A stretch of DNA of 64,000 nt, from NCBI GenBank assembly GCA_029862165.1, contig JAOTXU010000005.1:62001-126000 (forward strand), written 5' to 3'. Below, one piece after another: positions 18,747-29,339 of this stretch (positions are counted from its first letter, which is position 1; the number at the start of each line of letters is the position of its first letter). The translations under genes were made by a program, and so were the position numbers. This DNA comes from Gammaproteobacteria bacterium. Lineage in GTDB: Bacteria > Pseudomonadota > Gammaproteobacteria > Steroidobacterales > JABDKV01. The notes under the pieces were generated by a model. That model saw only the letters and a list, made by a program, of their open reading frames with translations. It was not told where the DNA came from and searched no databases.

Positions 18747-20306
18747 TCAGTCTGATGCCGCCCGGGCGAGGATTTCTCCTCGAGTGAGTGCGTAACCGGG
18801 GCCATTGAAGTTCCACGCCGCCAGTTCATTGAACAATCTGGATGCCTCGGCTGGGTTACCAGCTTTGTCATTTGCAAGCGCGAGGTGATATTTGGTGTAC
18901 ATGTTGTTCACGACATCGCCGGCCGCCAGGCGTTTCGCGGCCCCGGCGAAGTCTCCCTGGTAGAAGTCCGACATACCCAGTATCTCGTGCATGCGTTCAA
19001 GTTTGCGCGGATTGGTATTGGTCACGGAATGACGTTCGAACGCGGCGGCATTGGCCTGTGCGCCCTCCGTGTCGCCCATGCGGGCGGCCAGCATGCCTTC
19101 AAGAAACGCGATATTGGCCTCCTGCGCACTGCTAAACTCAGGGGTCCCCACGTCCTCGGCCTGTTGGCGCATAAGTGCGGCGGCCTGGGCGATCACACTG
19201 TTGGCGGTATCGCTATCACCGGTATGTGTGGCGACTAGTGCGGCGCTTGTTAGCGCGTTGACTTTCAGATCGGTCGTGCCCTCCCTGGTCGGGTCGGCGC
19301 CGGCGGCGAGTGCGCGGAGTTCAGAAACGGCTGCTCCCGGCTTCCCTTCGTGCAGATTGACATAGGCCTTGAACACCAGGAAGAACGGTCCGGCGTTTGT
19401 ACCCCTGGCATCTTCGAGTTTGGCGGCGCGCGTGTAATCGGACCGCGCCTCGTCGTAGTTACCGAGAAATGAGTTGACGTGCCCGCGTTGCTGTAGCGGT
19501 GAGCCATTGTCGGGAGCAAGTTCGGCTGCACGTGTGTAGTCGTCGTAAGCGGCCTTGAGGTTACCTTGTGCACGATGGACGTCACCCAGAAGATCGTGAG
19601 GATTCTGCTCATTGGGCTCCAGCGCAACGGCTTTTTTGATGTGCGCCTCGGCCTTGTCGTAGTTCTTAGGCTCAAGGAACATATAGGTGTTGCCGAGCTG
19701 CAGATGCCCCAACACAAACTTGGGGTCCAGCGAGATCGCCTTGTCGAGCGCTTTGACGGCGCCCGCCGTATCATTCTGGTTTCCGTGTGCTAAAGACTGC
19801 ACAAACCAGGCACGCGGAGAATCCGCCTGCAAGCCAGTCAGTTCCTTTGCGGCCCTTAATTGACCCACCTGGTCGGCGTCAAACGCATGCTCGTATACGC
19901 TGATCATCAACTGCTCAGCCTTGCTTGCGCCCGCTGCATGTTCGCTAGCTTTTTTGAGGCTGTCGGCAAACCCTTCGGTCGACGCGGCCGTCACTGCTGT
20001 CATCAAATGCGCGATCGCAAATGATGGATCGGCTGTAGTTGCGGCAATGAAATGGTTTTTGGCGTCATTATTCCGGCCTACTTCATATGCTGCCCAGCCA
20101 TCCATGTAATGCTTGCGCGCATCTGCAGATGCGGTCGTTGCGGCGAGTTTCATTCCGCCTGGCGCCGGTGCCTCCTTTTTTACATCGGCTTTTACATCGG
20201 CTTTTACATCGGCGGGCGTAGTCGGCGTTGCCTCCTCTGTCTGCTGCGCGCAGCCAGACACAATCGCCAGAGCCGCAAACACGGCCATCAAGAATCGGGT
20301 ATTCAT
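18747..20306 (-). CDS. TPR-repeat lipoprotein
   Basis: A 519-residue predicted lipoprotein (lipobox VSGC, C19) with GGAG upstream of the ATG at 20306. A low-complexity linker with three tandem ADVK units follows (about residues 31-42). The rest is a helical solenoid of roughly ten TPR-like units, the clearest between residues about 190 and 320 (for example AVKALDKAISLDPKFVLGHL and AEAHIKKAVALEPNEQNPHD). TPR lipoproteins act as scaffolds in envelope complexes. There is no operon partner: the gene converges on DAHP synthase and is separated by over 200 bp from the patatin gene. Confidence 0.8.
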   Translation of the reverse strand: MNTRFLMAVFAALAIVSGCAQQTEEATPTTPADVKADVKADVKKEAPAPGGMKLAATTASADARKHYMDGWAAYEVGRNNDAKNHFIAATTADPSFAIAHLMTAVTAASTEGFADSLKKASEHAAGASKAEQLMISVYEHAFDADQVGQLRAAKELTGLQADSPRAWFVQSLAHGNQNDTAGAVKALDKAISLDPKFVLGHLQLGNTYMFLEPKNYDKAEAHIKKAVALEPNEQNPHDLLGDVHRAQGNLKAAYDDYTRAAELAPDNGSPLQQRGHVNSFLGNYDEARSDYTRAAKLEDARGTNAGPFFLVFKAYVNLHEGKPGAAVSELRALAAGADPTREGTTDLKVNALTSAALVATHTGDSDTANSVIAQAAALMRQQAEDVGTPEFSSAQEANIAFLEGMLAARMGDTEGAQANAAAFERHSVTNTNPRKLERMHEILGMSDFYQGDFAGAAKRLAAGDVVNNMYTKYHLALANDKAGNPAEASRLFNELAAWNFNGPGYALTRGEILARAASD

Positions 20307-20527
20307 AATTTCTCCAACATTAGTCAAAACAGTGCGCACCGTGCCTGCCAGGGTCCCCCTGCTGCCGGCGATGCGGGCCGCACATTCTGGGGCAATTCCA
20401 GAAAAATTGCCCGTGAAAATGGGGTTGGAGACCGGGTCAGGGAAATTTCGGCCGAAAAGTAGGTTGACGATCAGGGCGACATCGCTGGCCCGCCAGGCTG
20501 CCGGGCTAAACCCTGGGAAGCCAGGAG

Positions 20528-21415
20528 CTAAACGCGAAAATCCCTTAACTCGCCGAGCTTGGTGGCGACAGCATCCACCGACAGCCTACCTGCCGCGATG
20601 GTCTCATCTGCACGATGAAAATCCATCAGCTGGATGTCATCCACGTGGGGCGCAATCTCGACAAAAGGTGGTTCGCCGGCCATGCGACTGCGCGTAATAC
20701 GTTCCTGCATAATGCTGATCGATGCATTGACGACATCGAAGATTCCCGGTTCCGCCTCGCGACTGCGAAACAACGAGCCCAAGACCCCGGCCAGCTTTTC
20801 AAAACGTTTCAGCTCACCGTCATTTCCTTCGGCCCTGAGTTTGGTTGCAACCAAATGCCGGCGCGACGCAAGGTGGGCGTTCAGGTTTACGGCAATAACG
20901 ACGTCGGCGCCCATCGCATAACAAAGCGAAACCGGTACCGGGTTGACCAAGCCGCCATCGAGCAGCCAACGGTTATCGTGACGGGTCGGTGCAAACAGCC
21001 CCGGCATTCCGCAAGAAGCGCGCACTGCCGATAAAACACTGCCTTCGCGTAACCAGATTTCGCGCCCGGTAATCAGGTCGGTAGCAACGGCACCATAGCC
21101 TGTGGCGAGGCTTTGGATGTCATGATCGCCAAGTTGTTCGCCAACGGCGCTCATAATTCGGCCACCGTCCATCACGCCACCACGAAAGCGGGCGTCGAGC
21201 AGACCGAATACATCCATGCGTGTCAGGCCACGCACCCATTGTTCCAATATGGGTAGCTGATTACTGGCGTAGGCAGCACCGACCAGTGCACCCATAGAGG
21301 CGCCCGCCACAACTTGAGGATAAATATCGCGCTCAGCCAACCCGTGCAGGACGCCGATATGCGACCAACCGCGGGCGGCGCCGCTACCGAGCGCAATGCC
21401 GAGTTTTACCGCCAT
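20528..21415 (-). CDS. Patatin-like phospholipase (RssA/NTE type)
   Basis: Serine acyl hydrolase of 295 residues. The oxyanion-hole motif GSGAARGWSHIGVL (residues 10-23), the nucleophile elbow GASMG with S40, and the catalytic aspartate in DGGLVNP (D153) form the Ser-Asp dyad of patatins. The remainder resembles the bacterial RssA family of about 300 residues. The ATG at 21415 is chosen because the motif begins right after it; an upstream in-frame TTG at 21478 would add 21 residues without family support. Likely cytoplasmic, acting on phospholipids or lysophospholipids. Confidence 0.85.
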   Translation of the reverse strand: MAVKLGIALGSGAARGWSHIGVLHGLAERDIYPQVVAGASMGALVGAAYASNQLPILEQWVRGLTRMDVFGLLDARFRGGVMDGGRIMSAVGEQLGDHDIQSLATGYGAVATDLITGREIWLREGSVLSAVRASCGMPGLFAPTRHDNRWLLDGGLVNPVPVSLCYAMGADVVIAVNLNAHLASRRHLVATKLRAEGNDGELKRFEKLAGVLGSLFRSREAEPGIFDVVNASISIMQERITRSRMAGEPPFVEIAPHVDDIQLMDFHRADETIAAGRLSVDAVATKLGELRDFRV

Positions 21416-21605
21416 TGTGGGGAATGATTTGCGCGGCGATGGTGCATCGCGGCATTCTAACCCATCTGAGCTAGACAAACTAAACCCCTGAGCAATATGA
21501 AGAAAACTGCGACCCAGTTGACAGACTTCTTGGTATCGCGCCGCACAATGGGTCTAATGGCGGCGATTTCCGCACCATCAACTAACGCATTATCGAGGCA
21601 CTGGA

Positions 21606-22880
21606 ATGACAAACGATTTACAAAAGGAGTGGCGTCGCAACGCCCGTTGGGACGGCATTAAACGACCGTACGAAGCAGCCGACGTGGAACGACTGCGTGG
21701 CACCGTGGCGATCGAGCATACGCTTGCCCGGCGAGGTGCGGAACGACTCTGGTCCCTGATGAAACAAAAACCGTTTGTTAACGCGCTAGGTGCGCTGACG
21801 GGAAACCAGGCCATGCAACAGGTCAAGGCTGGACTTGACGCAATTTATTGTTCTGGGTGGCAGGTTGCCGGCGATGCCAACCTGTCCGGACAAATGTATC
21901 CGGACCAGTCTCTTTATCCGGCCGATTCGGTACCGGCGCTGGTGCGCAGAATTAATAACACCTTGCGCCGGGCAGATGAAATACATCATGCCGAGGGCGA
22001 TGACAGTGTCGAATGGTACGCGCCGATCGTTGCGGATGCCGAGGCAGGTTTTGGAGGTGTACTCAATGCTTTCGAACTGACCAAGGGCATGATCGAAGCA
22101 GGTGCTGCGGGCGTGCACTTCGAAGACCAGCTTTCATCGGCGAAAAAATGTGGCCACATGGGCGGGAAAGTCCTGGTGCCGACGACCGAAGCGGTCAGCA
22201 AACTTGTCGCGGCGCGATTGGCGGCCGATGTGTGTGGTGTACCGACTGTCATCATTGCTCGCACCGATGCTGATGCAGCAAATCTGTTGACCTCGGATAT
22301 AGACGAATACGATCGCCCGTTCATTGAGGGTGAGCGGACTGTGGAAGGCTTTTTCCGCGTGAACGCCGGTCCCGATCAGGCAATAGCACGCGGCCTGGCA
22401 TATGCGCCCTATGCGGACATGGTGTGGTGCGAAACATCCGTACCGAACATGGAGCAGGCGCAACGCTTTGCCGATGCGATCCACAAGGAATATCCGGACA
22501 AGATGCTGGCGTACAATTGTTCGCCATCGTTTAACTGGCGCAAAAATCTGGACGACAAATCTATCGCGCGTTTCCAGCAGGAACTGGGTGCGATGGGTTA
22601 CAAGTTCCAGTTCGTAACGCTGGCCGGTTTTCACGCGCTTAACCACAGCATGTATTCCCTTGCAACAGACTACAAGGAACGTCAAATGGCTGCGTACGTG
22701 AAACTGCAAGAAGCGGAATTCGCGGCAGAGGACGCCGGGTACACGGCGACGCGTCACCAACGCGAAGTCGGTGCCGGCTATTTTGACGCAGTCACCCAGG
22801 TAATCAATGCCGGTCAATCGTCTCTCACGGCGTTGAAAGGCTCCACCGAGGAAGCACAGTTCGACGAAGCCGCCAGCTAG
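21606..22880 (+). CDS. aceA: Isocitrate lyase
   Basis: Cleaves isocitrate to succinate and glyoxylate, the first step of the glyoxylate shunt, allowing growth on acetate or fatty acids. At 424 residues it is the short bacterial form. The catalytic signature KKCGHMGGK is at residues 180-188 (general acid/base Cys182), with metal-binding segment [10 protein letters not shown] at 142-151 and C-terminal NCSPSFNW. No malate synthase or AceK gene is visible in the window. Isocitrate dehydrogenase, its branch-point competitor, lies 570 bp downstream on the same strand. Confidence 0.95.
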   Translation: MTNDLQKEWRRNARWDGIKRPYEAADVERLRGTVAIEHTLARRGAERLWSLMKQKPFVNALGALTGNQAMQQVKAGLDAIYCSGWQVAGDANLSGQMYPDQSLYPADSVPALVRRINNTLRRADEIHHAEGDDSVEWYAPIVADAEAGFGGVLNAFELTKGMIEAGAAGVHFEDQLSSAKKCGHMGGKVLVPTTEAVSKLVAARLAADVCGVPTVIIARTDADAANLLTSDIDEYDRPFIEGERTVEGFFRVNAGPDQAIARGLAYAPYADMVWCETSVPNMEQAQRFADAIHKEYPDKMLAYNCSPSFNWRKNLDDKSIARFQQELGAMGYKFQFVTLAGFHALNHSMYSLATDYKERQMAAYVKLQEAEFAAEDAGYTATRHQREVGAGYFDAVTQVINAGQSSLTALKGSTEEAQFDEAAS

Positions 22881-22964
22881 GCATAATTTCAAATCACTCT
22901 TGCGCGGATTGTATTGTCGTCTATGCTCGATAAGCGACGAATATCGTCATCACAGGAGAGACAA

Positions 22965-23342
22965 ATGAGATTCAAACTACTGGGTTTCTTGCTGGGAATT
23001 TGCGTTTCTGGCCCCGCCGCCGCCGATTTGTTTCTGGTTAAGACCGCCGACGGCCCGGGTTTCGCAGGACCGGACCAGGCCATCGAAGTGCTCGAGAAAG
23101 GCATCCTGCCGACTTTTGCCGCACTGGCGGAGCTCAAGGCCAAGAAAAAGATTGTGGCCGGCGGGCTGCCCGTCGGGTCGCGCACCCTGTATTTGATTAT
23201 CGAGGCCGATAGCAATGACGAGGTCGATCGCATCCTGCGCGGCCTGCCGGCCTGGGGCGTGTTTTCCTGGAAAGTGATGCCCTTGCAAAGTCTCGAGGGG
23301 CGGGCGGAAATGGAACGACAAATTCTCAAATCCCTGAAGTAA
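22965..23342 (+). CDS. Small exported protein of unknown function (muconolactone-isomerase-like fold possible)
   Basis: A 125-residue protein with a signal peptide (residues 1-19, ending AAA before DLFLV). The mature part has a ferredoxin-like beta-alpha-beta pattern: LFLVKTADG, a helix GPDQAIEVLEKGILPTFAAL, then KKIVAGGLPVGSRTLYLIIE and a second helix DEVDRILRGLP. This resembles muconolactone isomerase/YCII-type dimeric barrels, but catalytic residues cannot be assigned. AGGAG precedes the ATG at 22965; an upstream in-frame start at 22914 would lack a signal peptide. Confidence 0.6.
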   Translation: MRFKLLGFLLGICVSGPAAADLFLVKTADGPGFAGPDQAIEVLEKGILPTFAALAELKAKKKIVAGGLPVGSRTLYLIIEADSNDEVDRILRGLPAWGVFSWKVMPLQSLEGRAEMERQILKSLK

Positions 23343-23391
23343 ACTAAGCAGCGTAAGAAAGTTCTGGCGCTGCGCGGAGGGCGTCGTGTGG

Positions 23392-23408
23392 TGGCGGCTT
23401 AGCCGCCA
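23392..23408 (+). terminator. Hairpin between the small exported protein and icd
   Basis: A perfect 7-bp stem TGGCGGC/GCCGCCA with a TTA loop lies 40 bp before the icd ATG. It is followed only by a short T-poor stretch, so it may be a weak terminator for the upstream gene or a structure in the icd leader. Confidence 0.35.
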
Positions 23409-23447
23409 TTCATCTGCTATCATGCGCGCGAAATATCGGGAGGACAC

Positions 23448-24797
<1,350 letters not shown>

Positions 24798-24879
24798 CTG
24801 CGTCAAATACTTATACTAAAATTGTGACGATGTGCCGCCTCTGGTGGTAAATTGATCACAGGAGACGAGGTCAGGGATA

Positions 24880-25542
24880 GTGATAACAGTACTGTTAGCC
24901 GACGACCATACGCTGGTCCGTAAAGGCATTAGAAAAATATTGGAGGGCGCCGGTGATATCGACGTAGTCGGTGAAGCCGCATCCGGTGAGGAGGCACTTG
25001 AGCTGGTTGAACAGCTTAAACCGGACATCTGTGTCATGGACAAATTCATGCCAGGGATGGGGGGCTTCGAGGCTTCCCGGCGAATTCTGGCCCGTGGCAG
25101 TTCCAAGATCATCTGCCTGACCGTCTACAGCGATATGCCGCTGCCACGCAAAATCCTGGAACTCGGTGCCCACGCTTATCTGACCAAAGACTGCGCTCCG
25201 GAGGAGATCATCGAGGCAGTGCGTCTGGTTGATCGCGGGGAGCGATACCTGGCACCAGTGATAGCCCGGCGGCTTGCAGATGAGACTTTGCTCCGCGGCG
25301 ATAACGAGTCGCCGATGAATACGCTGTCGGAACGAGAGCTGCAGGTACTCTTGCTGATTACCCAGGGCGACAGCACCCAGGCTATTTCCGACAAGCTTTG
25401 TCTCAGCCCCAAGACCGTCAGTACCTATCGCTCGCGGATATTCCAGAAGCTCGACGCCGACAACAACGTTGATCTGGTGCGTCTGGCCATGCGTTATGGC
25501 CTGCTGGATCCGGAGCCGCCTCCGCTGTCTACAGTCGATTAA
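24880..25542 (+). CDS. uvrY: LuxR-type response regulator, UvrY/GacA-like
   Basis: A 220-residue NarL/FixJ-family response regulator. The receiver has D8/D9, phosphoacceptor D54 (CVMDKFMPG) and a Lys in LTKDCAP. The C-terminal LuxR HTH contains LSERELQVLLLITQG and LSPKTVSTYRSRIFQKL. It starts with GTG at 24880. Position just upstream of uvrC and pgsA matches the UvrY/GacA locus of gammaproteobacteria, where the regulator answers to BarA/GacS and activates CsrA-sequestering small RNAs. No kinase or small RNA is visible here. Confidence 0.9.
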   Translation: MITVLLADDHTLVRKGIRKILEGAGDIDVVGEAASGEEALELVEQLKPDICVMDKFMPGMGGFEASRRILARGSSKIICLTVYSDMPLPRKILELGAHAYLTKDCAPEEIIEAVRLVDRGERYLAPVIARRLADETLLRGDNESPMNTLSERELQVLLLITQGDSTQAISDKLCLSPKTVSTYRSRIFQKLDADNNVDLVRLAMRYGLLDPEPPPLSTVD

Positions 25543-25634
25543 TTTTTAAGATCTTAACCACTATTCCTCAGACGGTATTTAGGTCCCGGGCGGCCCGGTG
25601 TTCGCCACCCGGCCTAGCCGTTAAAGTACTGGGC

Positions 25635-26279
25635 ATGTCTGCGACCGAGTTTTTCGATCCCAATTGCCGTCGTTGTCCCCGTCTCGCGGACTACCTGGAT
25701 CATAGCCGCGAAACCTATCCGGATTATCATTGTGCCCCGGTGCCGTCTTTCGGCGACCCTAGTCCACGTCTGCTGATCGTCGGGCTGGCCCCGGGCATGC
25801 ACGGCGCAAATCGCACCGGCAGGCCTTTTACGGGCGATCATGCCGGCGTAATTCTCTATCGCACGCTACACCAATACGGTTTCGCCAGCGCACCCGAATC
25901 CGAGATTAACGACGAACTCTCGTTGCCTGGTGCGCGGATCACCAATGCCGTCAAATGTGTACCCCCGGGGAATAAACCGATCGGCGCCGAGATTAACGAG
26001 TGCAATACATTTCTTGCCGCCGAACTGGCCGCATTGAAGCGTCCGGTAGTGGTGCTGGCATTGGGCGGTATTGCCCACCGTGCCGTAATCCGCAGCCTGG
26101 GTCTGAGACAGGCCGACTATGCTTTTGGCCACGCGGCCGAGCATGGGCCCGAAGACGGCGTGACGCTGGTCGATTCGTATCACTGCAGCCGTTACAACAC
26201 GAATACTCGCCGCCTGACAGAGGACATGTTTGGTGGGATTTTTGCGCGTATTCGGGAAATTCTTGCGGAGATGGCATGA
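25635..26279 (+). CDS. Family 5 uracil-DNA glycosylase (UDGb-type, Fe-S)
   Basis: Base-excision repair enzyme of 214 residues. Cysteines C11, C14, C108 and C123 are placed as the 4Fe-4S ligands of family 4/5 UDGs. Motif 1 is GLAPGMHGANRTGRPFTGD at 50-68, the family 5 form that lacks the catalytic Asn/Asp of other families; motif 2 is near HCSRYNTNTRRLT in the C-terminal part. The gene ends in an ATGA overlap with uvrC and follows the uvrY-type gene by about 90 bp, so base and nucleotide excision repair enzymes are coupled here. This insertion is absent from the E. coli locus. Confidence 0.87.
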   Translation: MSATEFFDPNCRRCPRLADYLDHSRETYPDYHCAPVPSFGDPSPRLLIVGLAPGMHGANRTGRPFTGDHAGVILYRTLHQYGFASAPESEINDELSLPGARITNAVKCVPPGNKPIGAEINECNTFLAAELAALKRPVVVLALGGIAHRAVIRSLGLRQADYAFGHAAEHGPEDGVTLVDSYHCSRYNTNTRRLTEDMFGGIFARIREILAEMA

Positions 26280-28132
26280 AAAGCCGTCCGGCGCCTTTGA
26301 CCGAACGGCCCGGACCGGTCAGTTTCGATCCCGAGGAATTGCTCACATCGCTGACCAGCCGACCGGGCGTTTACAGCATGCTGGATGCCGACGGGAAAGT
26401 GATCTATGTCGGCAAGGCCAGCAACCTGCGCAATCGTGTGACCAGCTATTTCCGCGGTGGCGCCACGGCCGTCAAAACTGCTGCCATGCTGCGACTGGTC
26501 CACGACATCCAGGTGACCGTAACCCATACCGAAACCGAGGCCTTGTTGCTTGAGGACACGCTGGTGAAACAACACCAGCCCCGTTACAACATTTTGCTTC
26601 GTGACGATAAGAGTTTCCCGTACATTCGGGTGTCCATGGAGCATGACTTTCCGCGCCTGTCTTTTTATCGCGGACCAAAACGCAAGGGACACAAATACTT
26701 TGGCCCTTATCCCAGCGCCCGCGCGGTGCGAGAGGCCCTGGGTCATTTGCAACGCCTGTTTCAGATTCGTCAATGCGAAGACAGCTTCTTTTCCAATCGT
26801 TCTCGGCCTTGCCTACAACACCAGATCAAGCGCTGTTCCGCGCCGTGCGTCGATGTCATCAGCCGTGACGACTATGCCAACGACGTAAAGCACGCGCTGT
26901 TGTTCTTACGGGGACGCGAAGCGGAAGTCAGTGCTGACCTGGTTAATCGCATGGAAAGCGCATCAGCCGATCTGGACTACGAGCGTGCCGCACATCTGCG
27001 TGATCAGATCGCCCGCATGAAACGCGTGCAGGAGAAGCAGTTCGTTGCTTCGGGTAGTGGTGACGTTGACGTCGTTGCAGCAACCACCAAGGGTCGACAG
27101 TTTTGTGTGGCCGTAATGTTTGTGCGCAGTGGTCGCAATCTCGGCAGTCGCAACTTCTTTCCGCGCAGCGCAACGCGGGCCGATGCTGCTGAAGTGTTGG
27201 CCTCGTTTATCTCTCAATATTATTTAGCTCGTGAAGCACCCGTGGAAATCCTGGTCAGCCATGAACTCGCGGATCGAGAACTCCTGGAGCAAACATTTGG
27301 TGAGCGGGCAGGGCGGAAGGTTGCCATTCGTACACGCGTACGGGGTGACCGCGCGCGCTGGGTTCAAATGGCCAAAACCAATGCTGATCATGGGCTGCAG
27401 TTGCGCGTAGCATCAGCCAGCAGCCTGGCCAATCAATTCGACGCGCTTAAGGAAGTGCTGGATTTATCTGACCCGCCGAGTCGTCTGGAATGTTTCGATG
27501 TCAGTCACACATCAGGTGAATTGACTGTTGCCAGTTGCGTAGTCTTTGGTCCGGAGGGTCCACATAAGAGTGAATACCGCAGATTCAACATAAAAGACGT
27601 TACCCCGGGTGATGACTATGGAGCTATGCGGCAGGCATTGCAGAGACGTTACACACGAATTCGCCGCGGCGAGGCGCCGTTACCTGATGTATTGTTTGTC
27701 GACGGTGGCAAAGGACAGCTCGCCGAAGCGGACAAAGTCATCGAAGAAATGCAACTTGACGGTGTGGAAATTGTCGGCGTAGCAAAGGGCGCCGATCGTC
27801 GCGTCGGCGATGAGCGCCTTTTCTTGTTGGGCAAAGACAGGCCAATTATACTGCCGACAGATTCGCCGGCCCTGCATCTGATCCAGCAACTACGTGATGA
27901 GGCGCATCGGTTTGCGATTAGTGGTCACCGTTCCCGGCGAGCGAAGGCGCGGACCAGTTCTGTGTTGGAATCCATACCGGGTCTGGGACCGAAGCGACGA
28001 CGTGAATTACTAAAACACTTTGGCGGTTTACAAGGCGTGACACGCGCCGGAATCGAGGATCTTTCGCAGGTGCAGGGCATAAGCCACAAATTGGCCGTAA
28101 TGGTTTATCAGACTTTTCATGGGACAGACTGA
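26276..28132 (+). CDS. uvrC: Excinuclease ABC subunit C
   Basis: Dual-incision nuclease of nucleotide excision repair, 618 residues, the usual length. In order: the N-terminal GIY-YIG nuclease (PGVYSMLDADGKVIYVGKA at about 30-48) making the 3' incision; a UVR motif for UvrB contact near DLDYERAAHLRDQIARMK (about 227-245); the RNase H-like C-terminal nuclease (SRLECFDVSHTSGE and LFVDGGKGQL) making the 5' incision; and a terminal helix-hairpin-helix (SIPGLGPKRRRELLKHFG). The ATG at 26276 overlaps the udg stop; the frame is open further upstream, but that would overlap most of udg. Confidence 0.96.
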   Translation: MKSRPAPLTERPGPVSFDPEELLTSLTSRPGVYSMLDADGKVIYVGKASNLRNRVTSYFRGGATAVKTAAMLRLVHDIQVTVTHTETEALLLEDTLVKQHQPRYNILLRDDKSFPYIRVSMEHDFPRLSFYRGPKRKGHKYFGPYPSARAVREALGHLQRLFQIRQCEDSFFSNRSRPCLQHQIKRCSAPCVDVISRDDYANDVKHALLFLRGREAEVSADLVNRMESASADLDYERAAHLRDQIARMKRVQEKQFVASGSGDVDVVAATTKGRQFCVAVMFVRSGRNLGSRNFFPRSATRADAAEVLASFISQYYLAREAPVEILVSHELADRELLEQTFGERAGRKVAIRTRVRGDRARWVQMAKTNADHGLQLRVASASSLANQFDALKEVLDLSDPPSRLECFDVSHTSGELTVASCVVFGPEGPHKSEYRRFNIKDVTPGDDYGAMRQALQRRYTRIRRGEAPLPDVLFVDGGKGQLAEADKVIEEMQLDGVEIVGVAKGADRRVGDERLFLLGKDRPIILPTDSPALHLIQQLRDEAHRFAISGHRSRRAKARTSSVLESIPGLGPKRRRELLKHFGGLQGVTRAGIEDLSQVQGISHKLAVMVYQTFHGTD

Positions 28133-28756
28133 GTGAGACCGCAGCTCAACATTCCGACGCTTCTGACCCTCGGTCGCATGGCGCTCATCCCGTTGTTCGT
28201 TATTGTGTTCTTTTTAGGCGAGTGGGCACGTCCCGCAGCAGCCTTCATGTTCTTGCTGGCCGGACTTACCGACTGGCTGGACGGCTACCTGGCACGACGT
28301 CTGAATCAGACCTCGCACTTTGGGGCGTTTCTGGATCCAGTTGCAGACAAGCTGATCGTTGCTGTTGCCCTGGTGTTAATACTCTACGTGCACGACGGAT
28401 TGTTTGGGATTGCTGTTGCTGTGTCCTCGGCAATTATTATCGGGCGGGAAATCGGTATATCCGCTGTGCGGGAATGGATGGCCTTGCTGGGCGCGCGGCA
28501 GCGTGTGGCCGTGGTCGCAATTGGAAAGATCAAAATGATCGTTCAGGTGATCGCGATTTTCTTGCTGCTGTACAAACGACCGATTTATGGCATCGAGATC
28601 TATGACTATGGCGTGTTGTTGTTGCTGATCGCCGCAGCCCTGACGCTGTGGTCGATGTTTGTCTACTTGCGCGCTGCCTGGCCGATCATTGTTGACCCGA
28701 ACACTGAGATCAGCCCGGGTCAGGCCAGACCGGCAGATCGCGACGGGGACGCTTGA
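28133..28756 (+). CDS. pgsA: CDP-diacylglycerol-glycerol-3-phosphate 3-phosphatidyltransferase
   Basis: Makes phosphatidylglycerol phosphate from CDP-diacylglycerol and glycerol 3-phosphate in the inner membrane. The 207-residue polytopic protein has the CDP-alcohol phosphotransferase motif D-G-x2-A-R-x8-G-x3-D-x3-D: TDWLDGYLARR at about 46-56, then HFGAFLDPVADK. The start is GTG immediately after the uvrC stop, and the C-terminus ends inside the tRNA promoter. Order uvrC-pgsA-tRNA-Gly-Cys-Leu is that of E. coli. Confidence 0.95.
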   Translation: MRPQLNIPTLLTLGRMALIPLFVIVFFLGEWARPAAAFMFLLAGLTDWLDGYLARRLNQTSHFGAFLDPVADKLIVAVALVLILYVHDGLFGIAVAVSSAIIIGREIGISAVREWMALLGARQRVAVVAIGKIKMIVQVIAIFLLLYKRPIYGIEIYDYGVLLLLIAAALTLWSMFVYLRAAWPIIVDPNTEISPGQARPADRDGDA

Positions 28757-28780
28757 CAGCCATAGGCCGGCCGCTAATAT
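28753..28780 (+). promoter_or_regulatory. Sigma-70 promoter of the tRNA cluster
   Basis: TTGACA (28753-28758) and TAATAT (28775-28780) are spaced 16 bp; the -35 box overlaps the pgsA stop codon. A GC-rich discriminator (GTAGCGCCGC) follows, typical of stringently controlled stable-RNA promoters, and the first tRNA begins 12 bp after the -10 box. Confidence 0.8.
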
Positions 28781-28791
28781 GTAGCGCCGCA

Positions 28792-28867
<76 letters not shown>

Positions 28868-28876
28868 GATAGTAAA

Positions 28877-28904
28877 CCCCGGAACAGCTGTTCCGGGGTT
28901 TTTT
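28877..28904 (+). terminator. Terminator-like hairpin between tRNA-Gly and tRNA-Cys
   Basis: A perfect palindrome CCCCGGAACAG/CTGTTCCGGGG (28877-28898), forming at least an 8-bp stem with a 6-nt loop, is followed by six T. It lies 9 bp after tRNA-Gly, so it would end that transcript or act as a processing signal before the downstream tRNAs. Confidence 0.85.
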
Positions 28905-28957
28905 CTGTCAGGCGGGCCTATGCTACATTGCGCGCTCGCTGGACTGCCCCCCATTAA

Positions 28958-29031
28958 GGCCAGGTGGCAGAGTGGTTATGCAGCGGCCTGCAAAGCCGTG
29001 TACGCCGGTTCGATTCCGACTCTGGCCTCCA
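28958..29031 (+). tRNA. tRNA-Cys (GCA)
   Basis: A 74-nt tRNA with encoded CCA. The acceptor GGCCAGG pairs with TCTGGCC (a G-T at one end), the anticodon loop CTGCAAA gives anticodon GCA, and the T arm contains GGTTCGATTCC. It corresponds to E. coli cysT by order. Confidence 0.95.
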
Positions 29032-29043
29032 TTTCTCTTTCAC

Positions 29044-29132
29044 GCCCGGGTGGCGGAACTGGTAGACGCAGCGGACTTAAAATCCGCCGGCCGCATTAGG
29101 CTGTGCCGGTTCGACTCCGGCCCCGGGCACCA
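29044..29132 (+). tRNA. tRNA-Leu (TAA)
   Basis: An 89-nt class II tRNA with encoded CCA. Acceptor GCCCGGG pairs with CCCGGGC; the anticodon loop ACTTAAAAT gives TAA; a long variable arm (GGCCGCATTAGGCTGT region) and T arm GGTTCGACTCC follow. It corresponds to E. coli leuZ by order. Confidence 0.95.
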
Positions 29133-29339
29133 TAAAGTTGATCGGTTAGGAGACGTGCCTAACACAAACTTCCACTAGAAAAGCCATCTCTTGTCACGCT
29201 CGGGCCAGCATTAATGTTTTTACTGTTGTAGGTGCTGGAGAGTGTTGTGGCTCGCGGCAGGAATTACTCGGTTGACTCGTACCCAAAAGCGTTAATATCG
29301 GGCAAAAGGCTAATGACTCTGAAGCGGGCAGGAATCACC

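Noticed and set aside
28972..29178. A 68-codon plus-strand frame across tRNA-Cys and tRNA-Leu
   Set aside because: The VAELVDAADLKSAG segment is a translated tRNA-Leu, another classic artefact.
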